A stretch of DNA of 64,000 nucleotides from Flavobacterium celericrescens (lineage in GTDB: Bacteria > Bacteroidota > Bacteroidia > Flavobacteriales > Flavobacteriaceae): positions 124,001 to 188,000 of the forward strand of contig NZ_JAAJBV010000004.1 of assembly GCF_011392075.1 (NCBI RefSeq). Reading direction: 5' to 3'. Below the pieces are notes generated by a model. That model did no database searches and was not told the origin of the DNA. It was given only the letters and a program-made list of their open reading frames with translations. Shown in pieces: positions 1 through 10,322 of this stretch (position 1 is the first letter of the stretch; every line of letters starts with the position of its first letter). The position numbers and the translations under genes are program-made.

Positions 1-323
1 ACGGAGCTGATGTCGCTGGACCAGTTTTTAAAAGAATCGCACAAAAAATATTTACCGATTCTCCTTCAACCAATCATGTGAAAAATATTGATGCTAAGGT
101 TGTTTCGCAAGAAAAAAGCTATGGAAACTATTATAAAGCTGTTGAAAAAGAAGTTCAGATAGTTCCAAACGTAAAAGGGATGGATGGAATGGATGCGGTA
201 GCATTATTAGAAAATTTAGGATTAAAAGTTAAAGTCATTGGTATTGGAAAAGTAAAAAAACAATCGATTTCATCAGGGCAAGCTTTTAACAAAAATCAAA
301 CTATAATAATCGAATTATCTTGA
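1..323 (+). CDS. ftsI: FtsI/PBP2-type transpeptidase, C-terminal end (partial)
   Basis: The reading frame is open from base 3 to the stop at 321-323, so only the C-terminal part of the protein is present. The first residues read GADVAGPVFKRIA, the well-known end of the penicillin-binding transpeptidase domain. A short PASTA-like domain follows (VPNVKGMDGMDAVALLENLGLKV). In dcw clusters this position, directly before murE, is held by the septal peptidoglycan transpeptidase FtsI (PBP3). The catalytic serine region lies outside the window and cannot be checked. The stop overlaps the TTG start of murE by four bases, which suggests translational coupling. The identity rests on the domain end plus gene order. 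Confidence 0.88.
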   Translation, partial: GADVAGPVFKRIAQKIFTDSPSTNHVKNIDAKVVSQEKSYGNYYKAVEKEVQIVPNVKGMDGMDAVALLENLGLKVKVIGIGKVKKQSISSGQAFNKNQTIIIELS

Positions 324-1783
324 AAAATTTAAAAGACATATTATATAAAGTACGCATTGAAGCAGTTCATGGAGCTACGGATATTGCTATTTCAAAAATT
401 GAATTTGATTCAAGAAAAATTGAATTGAACGATGTTTTTGTAGCAATCAGAGGAACGCTTTCTGATGGCCATGATTATATCGAAAAAGCATTAAGTTTGG
501 GTGCTGTTGCGGTAATTTGTGAAGAATTTCCTAGTGTAATTGTAAACGGCGTTACTTATATTAAGGTAATAGATTCTAACGAAGCATTAGCTTTTTTAGC
601 GGCTAATTACTACGAAAATCCTTCTGAAAATATCAGATTAGTCGGTGTAACAGGAACAAATGGTAAAACAACGATTGCTTCATTATTATATCAATTATTC
701 AAAAAAGCAGGTTATAAAGTTGGTTTGTTATCAACCGTAAAAATAATGGTAGATAATCAAGAATTCAAAGCAACACATACAACACCAGATTCTTTAACTA
801 TCAACAAGTATTTAGATTTAATGGTGCAAGAGGGTTGCGAATTTTGCTTCATGGAAGTTTCTTCGCATGGTATTCATCAGAAAAGAACAGAAGCTTTGCA
901 TTTTGCTGGAGGCGTTTTTACAAACTTGTCACACGATCATTTAGATTACCACAATACGTTTGCAGAATATCGTGATGTTAAAAAGATATTCTTTGATAAT
1001 TTACCAAAATCAGCTTTTGCTATTACTAATATTGATGATAAAAACGGAGCCATAATGCTTCAAAATACAAAAGCTAAGAAATTGTCTTATGCCTTAAAAT
1101 CGTACGCCGATTACAAAGCACAAATTTTAGAAAATCAATTATCAGGATTATTATTAAAAATCAACGATAATGAAGTTTGGGTAAAATTAATTGGTTCATT
1201 CAATGCTTATAATTTATTAGCCATTTACGGAGTAGCAGTCGAATTAGGAATCGAAAAAGTTGAAGCATTACGATTACTTTCTGAATTAGAAAGTGTTTCT
1301 GGGCGTTTTCAATTTATTGTTTCTGATTCGAAAATTACAGCAATTGTTGATTACGCTCACACACCAGATGCATTAGAAAATGTGTTAAAAACCATCGAAG
1401 ATATCCGCACTAAAAACGAACAATTGATTACAGTTGTAGGTTGTGGTGGTGACAGAGATAAAACGAAAAGACCAATTATGGCAAACATCGCGTCATCAAT
1501 GAGCGACAAAGCCATTTTTACATCAGATAATCCAAGAACCGAAAATCCAGAAACGATTATCGAAGAAATGGAAAAAGGAGTAGAACCTCAAAATTTCAAG
1601 AAAACGGTTTCCATTTTAGATAGAAAACAAGCCATAAAAACGGCTTGTCAATTGGCAAATCCAAATGATATTATTCTAATTGCAGGGAAAGGACACGAAA
1701 CTTATCAAGAAATTAATGGAGTGCGTCATGACTTTGACGATTTAAAAATAGTAACCGATTTATTGCAACAATTAAACAAATAA
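320..1783 (+). CDS. murE: UDP-MurNAc-L-Ala-D-Glu:meso-DAP ligase MurE
   Basis: Cytoplasmic Mur ligase that adds the third amino acid to the peptidoglycan stem peptide using ATP. The ATP loop TGTNGKT is at residues 111-117. A DYHNTFAEYRDVKK segment holds the lysine that is carbamylated in this family. DNPR at 403-406 is the motif that selects meso-diaminopimelate rather than lysine, so the wall should be of DAP type. Length, 487 residues, is normal. The start is TTG and overlaps the ftsI stop by four bases (TTGA); no better in-frame start lies nearby. Part of the dcw operon. Confidence 0.96.
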   Translation: MKNLKDILYKVRIEAVHGATDIAISKIEFDSRKIELNDVFVAIRGTLSDGHDYIEKALSLGAVAVICEEFPSVIVNGVTYIKVIDSNEALAFLAANYYENPSENIRLVGVTGTNGKTTIASLLYQLFKKAGYKVGLLSTVKIMVDNQEFKATHTTPDSLTINKYLDLMVQEGCEFCFMEVSSHGIHQKRTEALHFAGGVFTNLSHDHLDYHNTFAEYRDVKKIFFDNLPKSAFAITNIDDKNGAIMLQNTKAKKLSYALKSYADYKAQILENQLSGLLLKINDNEVWVKLIGSFNAYNLLAIYGVAVELGIEKVEALRLLSELESVSGRFQFIVSDSKITAIVDYAHTPDALENVLKTIEDIRTKNEQLITVVGCGGDRDKTKRPIMANIASSMSDKAIFTSDNPRTENPETIIEEMEKGVEPQNFKKTVSILDRKQAIKTACQLANPNDIILIAGKGHETYQEINGVRHDFDDLKIVTDLLQQLNK

Positions 1784-1818
1784 AAGCCAATCACTAACCC
1801 TTAAAACTAAGAAAAAAG

Positions 1819-3039
1819 ATGTTATATTATATTTTCCAATACTTAGATAAAGCATTTGATGTTCCAGGAGCAGGAGTGTTTCAATACATTACATTTCGCT
1901 CAGCGTTAGCTTTTATTTTGTCAATATTGATAGCTACTATTTATGGTAAAAAAATCATCAACTATTTGAGAAACCAACAAGTTGGTGAAACCGTTCGTGA
2001 ACTAGGTTTAGAAGGACAAACAGCAAAAGCCGGAACACCAACAATGGGTGGAATAATCATTATTTTGGCGACATTAATTCCAGTTTTGTTGTTGGCAAAA
2101 TTGAATAACATTTACATCATTTTATTAATTATGACCACGCTTTGGATGGGAACAATTGGTTTTATTGATGATTATATTAAGATTTTCAAGAAAGACAAAC
2201 AAGGTTTAAAAGGAATCTTCAAAGTAATAGGACAAGTTGGTTTAGGGTTAATTGTAGGAACGGTTTTGTATCTGAGTCCAGATGTAACAGTTCGTAAAGA
2301 TACAGTGGCTTCAAGAATTAAAATCGAAAACAATATCAAACCAGCAGATTTAGAAGAAAAATCTACCGCTACTACAATTCCATTTATGAAAAATAACGAA
2401 TTTGATTATGCCGAAGTACTTTCTTTTATGGGAGATGGTTATGAAAATTATGCCTGGTTGATTTTTATCCCGATGGTAATTATTGTAATCACAGCTGTTT
2501 CTAACGGAGCTAATCTTACGGATGGAATTGATGGTTTAGCCGCAGGAACTTCCGCTATTTCAGTGCTAACGCTTGGGCTGTTCACGTTCGTTTCAGGAAA
2601 TATTATTTTTTCTGATTATTTGAACATCATGTATATTCCAAATTCGGGTGAAATGACGGTTTATATCGCAGCATTTGTTGGAGCTTTAGTAGGATTTCTT
2701 TGGTACAACGCTTATCCAGCATCTGTATTCATGGGTGATACCGGAAGTTTAACTATTGGTGGAATTATCGCTGTAATTGCCATTGCAATTCGTAAAGAAT
2801 TAATGATTCCAGTAGTTTGTGGAATTTTCTTGGCCGAAAATTTATCCGTAATTCTACAAGTGAGTTATTTCAAATATACTAAAAAGAAATTTGGTGAAGG
2901 ACGACGAATTTTCTTAATGTCACCGTTACATCACCATTATCAGAAAAAAGGCTATCATGAAAGTAGAATTGTAACCCGCTTTTGGATTGTTGGAATTTTA
3001 TTAGCGATTTTCTCACTTGTTTCTTTAAAATTGAGATAA
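1819..3039 (+). CDS. mraY: Phospho-N-acetylmuramoyl-pentapeptide transferase MraY
   Basis: Polytopic inner-membrane enzyme that transfers phospho-MurNAc-pentapeptide to undecaprenyl phosphate, forming lipid I. Visible family motifs in order are TPTMGGI, the aspartate pair in [25 protein letters not shown] and the [10 protein letters not shown] loop. At 406 residues it is longer than the roughly 360-residue proteobacterial enzyme. The extra length is mainly a hydrophilic stretch at about residues 155-210, between membrane segments, as in other Bacteroidetes. Lies 35 bases after murE and one base before murD. Confidence 0.96.
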   Translation: MLYYIFQYLDKAFDVPGAGVFQYITFRSALAFILSILIATIYGKKIINYLRNQQVGETVRELGLEGQTAKAGTPTMGGIIIILATLIPVLLLAKLNNIYIILLIMTTLWMGTIGFIDDYIKIFKKDKQGLKGIFKVIGQVGLGLIVGTVLYLSPDVTVRKDTVASRIKIENNIKPADLEEKSTATTIPFMKNNEFDYAEVLSFMGDGYENYAWLIFIPMVIIVITAVSNGANLTDGIDGLAAGTSAISVLTLGLFTFVSGNIIFSDYLNIMYIPNSGEMTVYIAAFVGALVGFLWYNAYPASVFMGDTGSLTIGGIIAVIAIAIRKELMIPVVCGIFLAENLSVILQVSYFKYTKKKFGEGRRIFLMSPLHHHYQKKGYHESRIVTRFWIVGILLAIFSLVSLKLR

Positions 3040-3040
3040 G

Positions 3041-4375
3041 ATGCGACTGGTAGTTTTGGGCGGAGGCGAAAGTGGAGTTGGAACCGCTATTTTAGGGAAG
3101 AAAAAAGGATACGATGTTTTTGTGTCGGATTTTGGAAAAATAAAAGAAAATTATAAAGAAGTTCTTACCATTAATGGAATCGCTTGGGAAGATGAAAAGC
3201 ACTCAGAAGAATTAATTCTGAATGCCGATGTAGTAATGAAAAGTCCAGGAATTCCTGAAAAAGCACCAATCGTAAAAAAGCTAATCGAGAAAGGAATTCC
3301 AGTAATTTCTGAAATCGAATTTGCCATTCAATTTACCGATGCAACAACTGTTGGAATTACAGGAAGTAATGGAAAAACAACCACAACACTTTTGACATAT
3401 CATTTGTTAAAACAAGGTGGTTTAAATGTAGGATTAGCTGGAAATATTGGAAAGAGCTTCGCTTGGCAAGTAGCGGAAAACAAACACGATATTTATGTAC
3501 TAGAATTGAGTAGTTTTCAATTAGATGGAATCATCAATTACAAACCACACATTGCAATTATTACAAATATTAGCCCAGATCATTTAGATAGATATAATTA
3601 CGATTACAATTTATACATCGATTCTAAATTTAGAATTACAAAGAATCAAACAGAAGCCGATTATTTGATTTATGATAATGAAGATGAAGCGATTCAAAAT
3701 TGGTTAAATAATAATGAGATTAAAGCAAACAAAGTTCCTTTTTCACTGATAACAAAATCAGAAAATCAAGGAGCGTTTTTAGAAGATAACAACATTAACA
3801 GCACAATTAATAAAGAACTATTTACTATGCCAATCAACGAACTAGCTTTAGAAGGAAAGCACAATATTAAGAATGCAATGGCTGCAACTGCCGTAGCGCA
3901 ATTGTTGAATATTAGAAAACAAACCATCAGAGAAAGTTTAACTAATTTTCAAGGTGCTGAACACCGATTAGAAAAAGTATTAAAAATTCAAGGCGTGCAA
4001 TATATTAACGATTCTAAGGCTACGAATGTGAATTCGGTTTTTTATGCTTTGGATAGTATGACAACTCCAACGGTTTGGATTGTAGGAGGTGTTGATAAAG
4101 GAAACGATTATGATGAATTAATGCCATTAGTTCGTGAAAAAGTAAAAGCAATCGTGTGTTTAGGTGTTGATAATACAAAAATAATCAATGCATTTAATAA
4201 TGTTGTAGATGTAATGGTAGAAACTACTTCTATGTCTGAAGCAGTTCAATTAGCACAACGTTTGGCTGAAAAAGGTGATAGCGTATTATTATCACCAGCA
4301 TGCGCAAGTTTTGATTTGTTTGAAAATTATGAAGATAGAGGAAAACAATTCAAACAAGCAATTTATAATTTATAA
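3041..4375 (+). CDS. murD: UDP-N-acetylmuramoylalanine--D-glutamate ligase MurD
   Basis: Cytoplasmic Mur ligase that adds D-glutamate to UDP-MurNAc-L-Ala with ATP hydrolysis. The N-terminal nucleotide-sugar domain begins with LGGGESGVG. The ATP loop ITGSNGKT is at 106-113, followed by LELSSFQLD, NISPDHLDRY and the C-terminal NDSKATN motif. Length, 444 residues, fits the family. Starts one base after the mraY stop, so the two are probably coupled. The 18-base gap to ftsW is almost wholly a twofold AACAATA repeat. Confidence 0.96.
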   Translation: MRLVVLGGGESGVGTAILGKKKGYDVFVSDFGKIKENYKEVLTINGIAWEDEKHSEELILNADVVMKSPGIPEKAPIVKKLIEKGIPVISEIEFAIQFTDATTVGITGSNGKTTTTLLTYHLLKQGGLNVGLAGNIGKSFAWQVAENKHDIYVLELSSFQLDGIINYKPHIAIITNISPDHLDRYNYDYNLYIDSKFRITKNQTEADYLIYDNEDEAIQNWLNNNEIKANKVPFSLITKSENQGAFLEDNNINSTINKELFTMPINELALEGKHNIKNAMAATAVAQLLNIRKQTIRESLTNFQGAEHRLEKVLKIQGVQYINDSKATNVNSVFYALDSMTTPTVWIVGGVDKGNDYDELMPLVREKVKAIVCLGVDNTKIINAFNNVVDVMVETTSMSEAVQLAQRLAEKGDSVLLSPACASFDLFENYEDRGKQFKQAIYNL

Positions 4376-4377
4376 CA

Positions 4378-4391
4378 AACAATAAACAATA
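4378..4391. repeat. AACAATA heptamer, two tandem copies, before ftsW
   Basis: Two perfect tandem copies of AACAATA fill the short gap between murD and ftsW and end two bases before the ftsW ATG. The same doubled word occurs at 26838-26851, again just upstream of an ATG (the TonB receptor). It could act as an A-rich translation leader or be a member of a dispersed short-repeat family. Confidence 0.6.
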
Positions 4392-4393
4392 AA

Positions 4394-5746
4394 ATGTTCG
4401 ATATCATTGGTAAAATAAGGGGAGATAAAACCATTTGGGCAATAGTTTTTCTATTGGCACTAATCTCTTTTTTACCAGTATATAGCGCAAGTACTAACTT
4501 AGTTTACGTTATTGGGAAAGGTACTACAATTGGTTATTTATTCAAGCATTTTGTGCATGTAATGCTAGGTTTTATGATTATATATTTTGTGCATAAAACA
4601 CCTTACCATTACTTCAAAGCATTGTCTATCTTCGGAATTCCGTTGGTAATTTTACTCTTAGTATATACCTTGTTCAAAGGAACAGTTATTGATGGTGCAA
4701 ATGCCAGTCGTTGGATTCAAATTCCGTTTGTAGGTATCAGTTTTCAAACATCTACGTTAGCATTTATTGTTTTGATGATTTATGTAGCGCGTTATTTAGC
4801 AAAAGTCAGTGATAAAGAATATTCGTTCAAAGATTCATTATTAGAATTATGGGTGCCTGTTTTTGCTGTCTTAGCATTAGTACTTCCAGCGAATCTTTCC
4901 ACAACGGCTTTGATTTTTTCAATGGTGTGTATGTTGGTTTTCATCGGTCAATATCCATTAAAATATTTAGGTTTTATTATTGGAGCAGGTTTTGCTAGTT
5001 TGTTGATGTTTGTTTTGGTCGCAAAAGCATTTCCAGATGCAATGCCTAATCGCGTGGATACATGGATGAGTCGTATTGATAGTTTCTTTGACGATAAACC
5101 AAACGAAGATGATTACCAAATTGAAAAAGCAAAAATTGCTATTGCATCCGGAAAAATATATGGCTTAGGACCAGGAAAAAGTGTTCAGAAAAACTTTTTA
5201 CCACAATCTTCTTCTGATTTCATTTTCGCAATTATCGTGGAAGAATATGGATTAATCGGTGCTGTCGGAATTATATTTTTGTATTTGTTGTTGTTTATTC
5301 GATTCATTATCGATGCGCAAAAAGCAACCACATTATTTGGAAAACTCTTAATCATTGGACTTGGATTTCCAATCATATTTCAAGCATTTATCAATATGGG
5401 AGTTGCTGTAGAATTGCTTCCGGTAACAGGCCAACCTTTGCCGTTAATTAGTAGTGGAGGAACTTCGATTTGGATGACTTGTATTGCTATTGGAATTATT
5501 TTAAGTGTTACCAAGAAAGAAGAAGAAGTCGCATTAGATTTAGAAGAAAAACGCAAACGTGATGAAGCTTTACAGCAAATTATCGATGCGCAAGTAGCCT
5601 TAAATGAAGAGAAAGATGCCGATGAAAATCAGCAAAAAATAAACGATATTAAAAGTTCGATTAGAGAATCTTTAATTGAAGATGAAAATGGAGATGTGTT
5701 AGTAAACGGACAAAATCCAATGAACGCAGTTTTAAATAAAAAGTAA
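4394..5746 (+). CDS. ftsW: SEDS-family glycosyltransferase FtsW
   Basis: Integral membrane peptidoglycan polymerase of the SEDS family that works with FtsI at the septum. About ten hydrophobic segments are followed by the family signature [13 protein letters not shown] near residue 350. After the last membrane segment there is an unusually long cytoplasmic tail of about 75 residues. It is rich in Glu, Lys and Asp ([20 protein letters not shown]) and likely helical or coiled. Position between murD and murG supports FtsW rather than RodA. The last base of the stop is the first base of the murG ATG. Confidence 0.94.
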   Translation: MFDIIGKIRGDKTIWAIVFLLALISFLPVYSASTNLVYVIGKGTTIGYLFKHFVHVMLGFMIIYFVHKTPYHYFKALSIFGIPLVILLLVYTLFKGTVIDGANASRWIQIPFVGISFQTSTLAFIVLMIYVARYLAKVSDKEYSFKDSLLELWVPVFAVLALVLPANLSTTALIFSMVCMLVFIGQYPLKYLGFIIGAGFASLLMFVLVAKAFPDAMPNRVDTWMSRIDSFFDDKPNEDDYQIEKAKIAIASGKIYGLGPGKSVQKNFLPQSSSDFIFAIIVEEYGLIGAVGIIFLYLLLFIRFIIDAQKATTLFGKLLIIGLGFPIIFQAFINMGVAVELLPVTGQPLPLISSGGTSIWMTCIAIGIILSVTKKEEEVALDLEEKRKRDEALQQIIDAQVALNEEKDADENQQKINDIKSSIRESLIEDENGDVLVNGQNPMNAVLNKK

Positions 5747-6834
5747 TGAAAAAACCAAGATTCATAATTAGCGGAGGCGGAACTGGCGGACATATCTATC
5801 CAGCTGTTGCAATTGCAAACGAATTAAAATCTCGTTTTCCAGAAGCGGAGTTTCTTTTTGTTGGTGCCAAAGATAAAATGGAAATGCAAAAAGTACCACA
5901 AGCAGGTTACGCCATCAAAGGATTATGGATTTTAGGAATTCAAAGAAAATTGACTTTAGATAACGCGATGTTTCCATTCAAATTATTTTCAAGTATGTGG
6001 AATTCATTCCGAATTATCAAAAGTTTTAAACCTGATGTAGTAATTGGAACTGGAGGTTTTGCAAGCGGAGCAGTTTTGAAAGTAGCTTCAATGTTGAAAA
6101 TTCCAACGGTTATTCAAGAACAAAATTCATATCCTGGAATAACAAATAAATTATTGGCTAAAAAAGCGAATAAAATTTGTGTGGCTTACGAAAATTTGGA
6201 ACGATTTTTTCCAAAAGATAAAATGATTTTAACTGGAAATCCAGTACGTCAAGATTTGATTAATGAAGCAAGTAAAAGTGAAGCTATTTCATATTTTAAA
6301 TTAGATGCAAATAAAAAAACCTTGCTAGTTTTAGGCGGAAGTTTAGGCGCTAGAAGAATTAATCAATTGATTGAAAAAGAATTGGATTTTCTATTGAGTC
6401 AAAACATTCAAATCATCTGGCAATGCGGAAAATTATATTTGAACGATTACTCAAAATATAATGAAAAAGAAAACGTTCAAGTAGTAGCTTTTATTGATAG
6501 GATGGATTTGGTTTACGCTGCTGCGGATGTCGTAATTTCTCGTTCAGGAGCATCATCTGTTTCGGAATTATGTATTGTGGGAAAACCAACGATTTTTATT
6601 CCGTCACCAAATGTTGCCGAAGATCATCAAACTAAAAATGCTAAAGCAATTTCAGATAAAAACGGAGCCATCTTAATCAGAGAATCAGAATTAGAAGCTC
6701 AATTTGAAACGGTTTTTTCCGATTTAATTTCAAGCGAAAATAAACAAGCTGAATTAATTCAAAACATAAAGAAATTAGCCAAACCAAACGCGACAAAAGA
6801 TATTGTTGAAGAAATAGTTAAGCTAATCAACTAA
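5746..6834 (+). CDS. murG: UDP-GlcNAc:lipid I N-acetylglucosaminyltransferase MurG
   Basis: Peripheral membrane GT-B glycosyltransferase that converts lipid I to lipid II. The N-terminal glycine-rich loop GGGTGGH is at residues 10-16, with the second loop GGSLGARR near 190. [11 protein letters not shown] and [10 protein letters not shown] follow in the UDP-GlcNAc-binding C-terminal domain. Length, 362 residues, is typical. It overlaps ftsW by one base (TAATG), a sign of coupling. Confidence 0.96.
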   Translation: MKKPRFIISGGGTGGHIYPAVAIANELKSRFPEAEFLFVGAKDKMEMQKVPQAGYAIKGLWILGIQRKLTLDNAMFPFKLFSSMWNSFRIIKSFKPDVVIGTGGFASGAVLKVASMLKIPTVIQEQNSYPGITNKLLAKKANKICVAYENLERFFPKDKMILTGNPVRQDLINEASKSEAISYFKLDANKKTLLVLGGSLGARRINQLIEKELDFLLSQNIQIIWQCGKLYLNDYSKYNEKENVQVVAFIDRMDLVYAAADVVISRSGASSVSELCIVGKPTIFIPSPNVAEDHQTKNAKAISDKNGAILIRESELEAQFETVFSDLISSENKQAELIQNIKKLAKPNATKDIVEEIVKLIN

Positions 6835-6867
6835 ACAAATTAACAGTTAAACAATTTAACTAAAGAA

Positions 6868-8214
6868 ATGAATCTAAATCAAATACATAACGTTTATTTC
6901 ATCGGCATCGGAGGCATCGGAATGAGTGCTTTAGCACGCTATTTTCAATACATTGGAAAAAAAGTAGTGGGTTATGACAAAACACCAACGCAGTTAACGG
7001 ATGAATTACAAGAAATAGGTTTAGAAATTCATTTTGAGGATAATATCAATCTTATCCCTTCTGATTTTTATAGAGAAAATACACTAGTTGTTGTTACGCC
7101 AGCTGTTCCGGTTTCGCATTCGGAGTGGAATTATTTCGTAGAGAGAGAATACAATATTAAAAAACGTGCAGAAGTTTTAGGGATTATTACCAAAGACACG
7201 TATTGTTTTGCAGTTGCAGGAACACATGGAAAGACAACAACATCAAGCATTTTAGGGCATGTTTTGTATGAAAGTGGTGTAGATGTAACGGCTTTTTTAG
7301 GAGGAATTGTTGAAAACTATAATTCCAATTTAATAGGATCTGGAAAAACGGTTACGGTCGTGGAAGCTGATGAATTTGATCGTTCATTTTTGCATTTGCA
7401 TCCTAATGTTTCTTGTGTAACCTCTATGGATGCTGATCATTTAGATATTTATGGAGATGCAGCACATATTGAAGAGTCATTTAGAGAATTTGCAGCTAAA
7501 ACGCCTAGTGAAAATTTATATATTATCAATGGATTGCCATTAGAAGGAAATACTATTGGTGTTAATAACGATGCTGATTTTTCAGCTCAAAACATCCGAA
7601 TTGAAAATGGATTTTATGTATTCGATGTGAAAACTCCAGCCGAAGTAGTTCAAAATGTAAAATTTGGATTACCAGGTCATCATAATTTGACTAACGCACT
7701 ATTAGCTTTTGCTATGGCGAAATCTTATGGTGTTTCTAATGAGAAAATCAGTGCAGCTTTAGCAAGTTTTAAAGGTGTAAGAAGACGTTTTTCTTTTCAA
7801 ATTAGAGAAGAAGAATTGGTTTATATTGATGATTATGCGCATCATCCAACAGAAATTAACGCGGTGCATCAAGCGGTTCGAGAATTGTATCCGGGTAAAA
7901 AGATCATCGCAGCATTTCAACCGCATTTGTTCAGTAGAACGAAAGATTTTGTGGATGGTTTTGCAGAAAGCTTAAGTCAATTCGACGAGATTTTATTATT
8001 GGAAATTTATCCCGCTCGCGAGTTGCCTATGGAAGGTGTGAACTCGACTTGGTTGTTAAATAAGATTAACAATCCAAATAAAAAATTAGTGAGCAAAGAT
8101 GAATTGTTTAGAGCTTTTGAAAATTCAAATGCCGATGTGTTTATAACTATTGGCGCAGGTGATATTGGAGAGCTAGTAAAAGACTTAAAAAAAGCGCTTC
8201 ATGAGAAGAATTAA
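6868..8214 (+). CDS. murC: UDP-N-acetylmuramate--L-alanine ligase MurC
   Basis: First Mur ligase, adding L-alanine to UDP-MurNAc in the cytoplasm. The N-terminal Rossmann-like motif GIGGIGMSALARYF is at about 13-26. The ATP loop GTHGKTTT is at 118-125, with VVEADEFDRSF and DDYAHHPTEI downstream. The gap to murG (6835-6867) is A-rich with TTAAACAA-like words and has no terminator. The 3' end overlaps ftsQ by 14 bases. Confidence 0.96.
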   Translation: MNLNQIHNVYFIGIGGIGMSALARYFQYIGKKVVGYDKTPTQLTDELQEIGLEIHFEDNINLIPSDFYRENTLVVVTPAVPVSHSEWNYFVEREYNIKKRAEVLGIITKDTYCFAVAGTHGKTTTSSILGHVLYESGVDVTAFLGGIVENYNSNLIGSGKTVTVVEADEFDRSFLHLHPNVSCVTSMDADHLDIYGDAAHIEESFREFAAKTPSENLYIINGLPLEGNTIGVNNDADFSAQNIRIENGFYVFDVKTPAEVVQNVKFGLPGHHNLTNALLAFAMAKSYGVSNEKISAALASFKGVRRRFSFQIREEELVYIDDYAHHPTEINAVHQAVRELYPGKKIIAAFQPHLFSRTKDFVDGFAESLSQFDEILLLEIYPARELPMEGVNSTWLLNKINNPNKKLVSKDELFRAFENSNADVFITIGAGDIGELVKDLKKALHEKN

Positions 8215-8923
8215 TTGGCATAATATTCGATTAGTGTTAATCATTTTTGTGATGATTTTTCTGTACTCTTTTTCTTCAAAGAGAAATAGTGAGCGTAAAA
8301 TCAGCAAGATAGATATCAAATTTGAGTCTAATGAGAATATGTTTTTAACACATGAAATGGTTAATAACTTGTTAATACAAAATTTGGGAGGTACTTCAAG
8401 AATACAAAAAGATAAAGTAGATTTGAATACTTTAGAAACTATTCTCGATGATCACGAGATGATTGAAAAAGCACAAGTTTTTTCAACAATAGATGGTTTT
8501 CTAAATACGCGTATTACTCAAAAGGCCCCAATCGTAAGAGTTATTACAGATAGTGAAAATTATTATCTTGATTCAAAAGGTGATAAGATGTCATTGTCGC
8601 AAAATTTTTCGGCACGAGTTCCGCTAGTATCTGGCGAAATGAGTAAAGGAACTGAAAAACCCTATTTGTTGTTATTCAATGAAATCAAAAAAGATGATTT
8701 CTTGAGTAAAAACATTACAGGTGCCAAAATTATGCCTTCTGGTAATGTGGTTTTAACCAACAGAAGTTATGATTATAAAATAGCATTTGGGAAACCAATA
8801 AATGTTGAAAAAAAGCTAAAAAATTACAAAGCATTTTTTCATCATGCTGTAAAAGATACATTGATTAAAAGTTATAAAGAGGTAAACTTGATGTTTACAC
8901 AACAAGTGGTTTGTAAGAAATAG
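8201..8923 (+). CDS. ftsQ: Cell division protein FtsQ (divergent)
   Basis: Bitopic divisome protein. The first ten residues are basic, and one membrane segment follows (LVLIIFVMIFLYSF, about 11-24). A periplasmic part with a POTRA-like stretch comes next (MFLTHEMVNNLLIQ to DDHEMIEKAQVFS), and then a beta domain. Sequence conservation in this family is low, so the call leans on topology, length (240 residues) and position between murC and ftsA. The start ATG lies inside the end of murC, overlapping by 14 bases. Confidence 0.87.
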   Translation: MRRINWHNIRLVLIIFVMIFLYSFSSKRNSERKISKIDIKFESNENMFLTHEMVNNLLIQNLGGTSRIQKDKVDLNTLETILDDHEMIEKAQVFSTIDGFLNTRITQKAPIVRVITDSENYYLDSKGDKMSLSQNFSARVPLVSGEMSKGTEKPYLLLFNEIKKDDFLSKNITGAKIMPSGNVVLTNRSYDYKIAFGKPINVEKKLKNYKAFFHHAVKDTLIKSYKEVNLMFTQQVVCKK

Positions 8924-8931
8924 AACGAGTT

Positions 8932-10311
8932 ATGAACAAAGACAACATTGCAGTAGGATTAGACATTGGTACAACTAAAATTGTAGCAATGATAGGGAAG
9001 AAGAATGAATACGGAAAGCTAGAAATTCTTGGAGTAGGAAAATCTAAAAGCTTAGGTGTTCATAGGGGTGTTGTAAACAATATTACACAAACCATACAAT
9101 CTATTCAGCAGGCGGTAACTGATGCTGAAAATGATTCGGGTTATAAAATAAATGATGTTGTTGTAGGTATTGCAGGACAACATATTCGTAGCATTCAACA
9201 CAGTGATTATATCAGCCGCCCAAATGCGGAAGAGGTAATTGGTGATGCTGATATTGATACATTAATTGGCCAAGTTCATAAATTGGCAATGTTGCCAGGG
9301 GAAGAAATTATCCATGTTTTGCCACAAGAATTTAAAATAGATGGTCAAGCCGAAATTAAAGAACCAATCGGAATGTACGGTGGAAGATTAGAGTCTAGTT
9401 TTCACGTCGTAGTTGGTCAAGCGGCTTCGATTCGAAATTTGGGAAGATGTGTTAAAAGTGCTGGATTAGAATTGTCTGGACTAACATTAGAGCCATTAGC
9501 ATCAGCAGATGCAGTATTGAGTCAGGAAGAAAAAGAAGCAGGAGTTGCTTTGATAGATATAGGTGGTGGAACAACCGATTTAGCCATTTTTAAAGATGGA
9601 ATCATTCGTCATACAGCTGTTATTCCTTTCGGAGGAAATGTAATTACGGAAGATATTAAAGAAGGATGTTCGATTATTGAAAAACAAGCAGAGTTATTAA
9701 AAACTCGTTTTGGTTCAGCTTGGCCAGGAGAAAATAAAGACAACGAAATTGTTTCTATTCCAGGATTAAGAGGTAGAGAGCCAAAAGAAATTTCGCTAAA
9801 AAACTTGTCAAAAATTATTCACGCAAGAGTAGTGGAAATCATTGAGCAAGTATATGCTGAAATTAAATTATACGGGCATGAAGATCCTAAGAAAAAACTA
9901 ATTGCAGGTATAGTATTAACAGGAGGTGGAGCGCAATTGCAACACATAAAACAACTTGTTGAGTACATAACTGGAATGGATACTAGAATTGGATATCCAA
10001 ACGAGCATTTAGCAGGAGATTCAAACGAAGAATTGTCAAGTCCATTATATGCTACAGCGGTTGGTTTAGTAATGAACAGTATTAGAAATAATACTAAAAG
10101 TGCTACGCCGTTTGTAGAAATGAAAAAAGAAGAGCCAGTAGTGGTGGTTCGCCCGCAAGCAGTAACAGAAGAGCCTGTTGTTGAAGAGGAAAAAGAGGAG
10201 CCAAAAGCAACTCAACCTATCAAACACGAAACAACTGATGACAAAATCAAACGTTCGTTTTTTGATAAATATATTGATAAGATTAAAGAATTTTTAGATA
10301 ACGCAGAATAA
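8932..10311 (+). CDS. ftsA: Cell division protein FtsA
   Basis: Actin-like ATPase that tethers FtsZ to the membrane. It begins with the phosphate-1 loop VGLDIGTTKI. The 1C domain lies around residues 85-160, and the phosphate-2 region reads GVALIDIGGGTTDLAIF. The adenosine motif is IVLTGGGAQL. After about residue 385 an acidic, proline- and glutamate-rich linker leads to an amphipathic end (FFDKYIDKIKEFLDN) that fits the membrane-binding helix. Starts eight bases after ftsQ. Confidence 0.96.
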   Translation: MNKDNIAVGLDIGTTKIVAMIGKKNEYGKLEILGVGKSKSLGVHRGVVNNITQTIQSIQQAVTDAENDSGYKINDVVVGIAGQHIRSIQHSDYISRPNAEEVIGDADIDTLIGQVHKLAMLPGEEIIHVLPQEFKIDGQAEIKEPIGMYGGRLESSFHVVVGQAASIRNLGRCVKSAGLELSGLTLEPLASADAVLSQEEKEAGVALIDIGGGTTDLAIFKDGIIRHTAVIPFGGNVITEDIKEGCSIIEKQAELLKTRFGSAWPGENKDNEIVSIPGLRGREPKEISLKNLSKIIHARVVEIIEQVYAEIKLYGHEDPKKKLIAGIVLTGGGAQLQHIKQLVEYITGMDTRIGYPNEHLAGDSNEELSSPLYATAVGLVMNSIRNNTKSATPFVEMKKEEPVVVVRPQAVTEEPVVEEEKEEPKATQPIKHETTDDKIKRSFFDKYIDKIKEFLDNAE

Positions 10312-10318
10312 AAGGAGA
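10311..10318 (+). promoter_or_regulatory. Shine-Dalgarno-like ribosome binding site of ftsZ
   Basis: The sequence AAAGGAGA ends four bases before the ftsZ ATG. Clear Shine-Dalgarno motifs are scarce in this window, as is usual for Bacteroidetes, so this one stands out. It fixes the ftsZ start and suggests strong initiation. Confidence 0.65.
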
Positions 10319-10322
10319 TACT

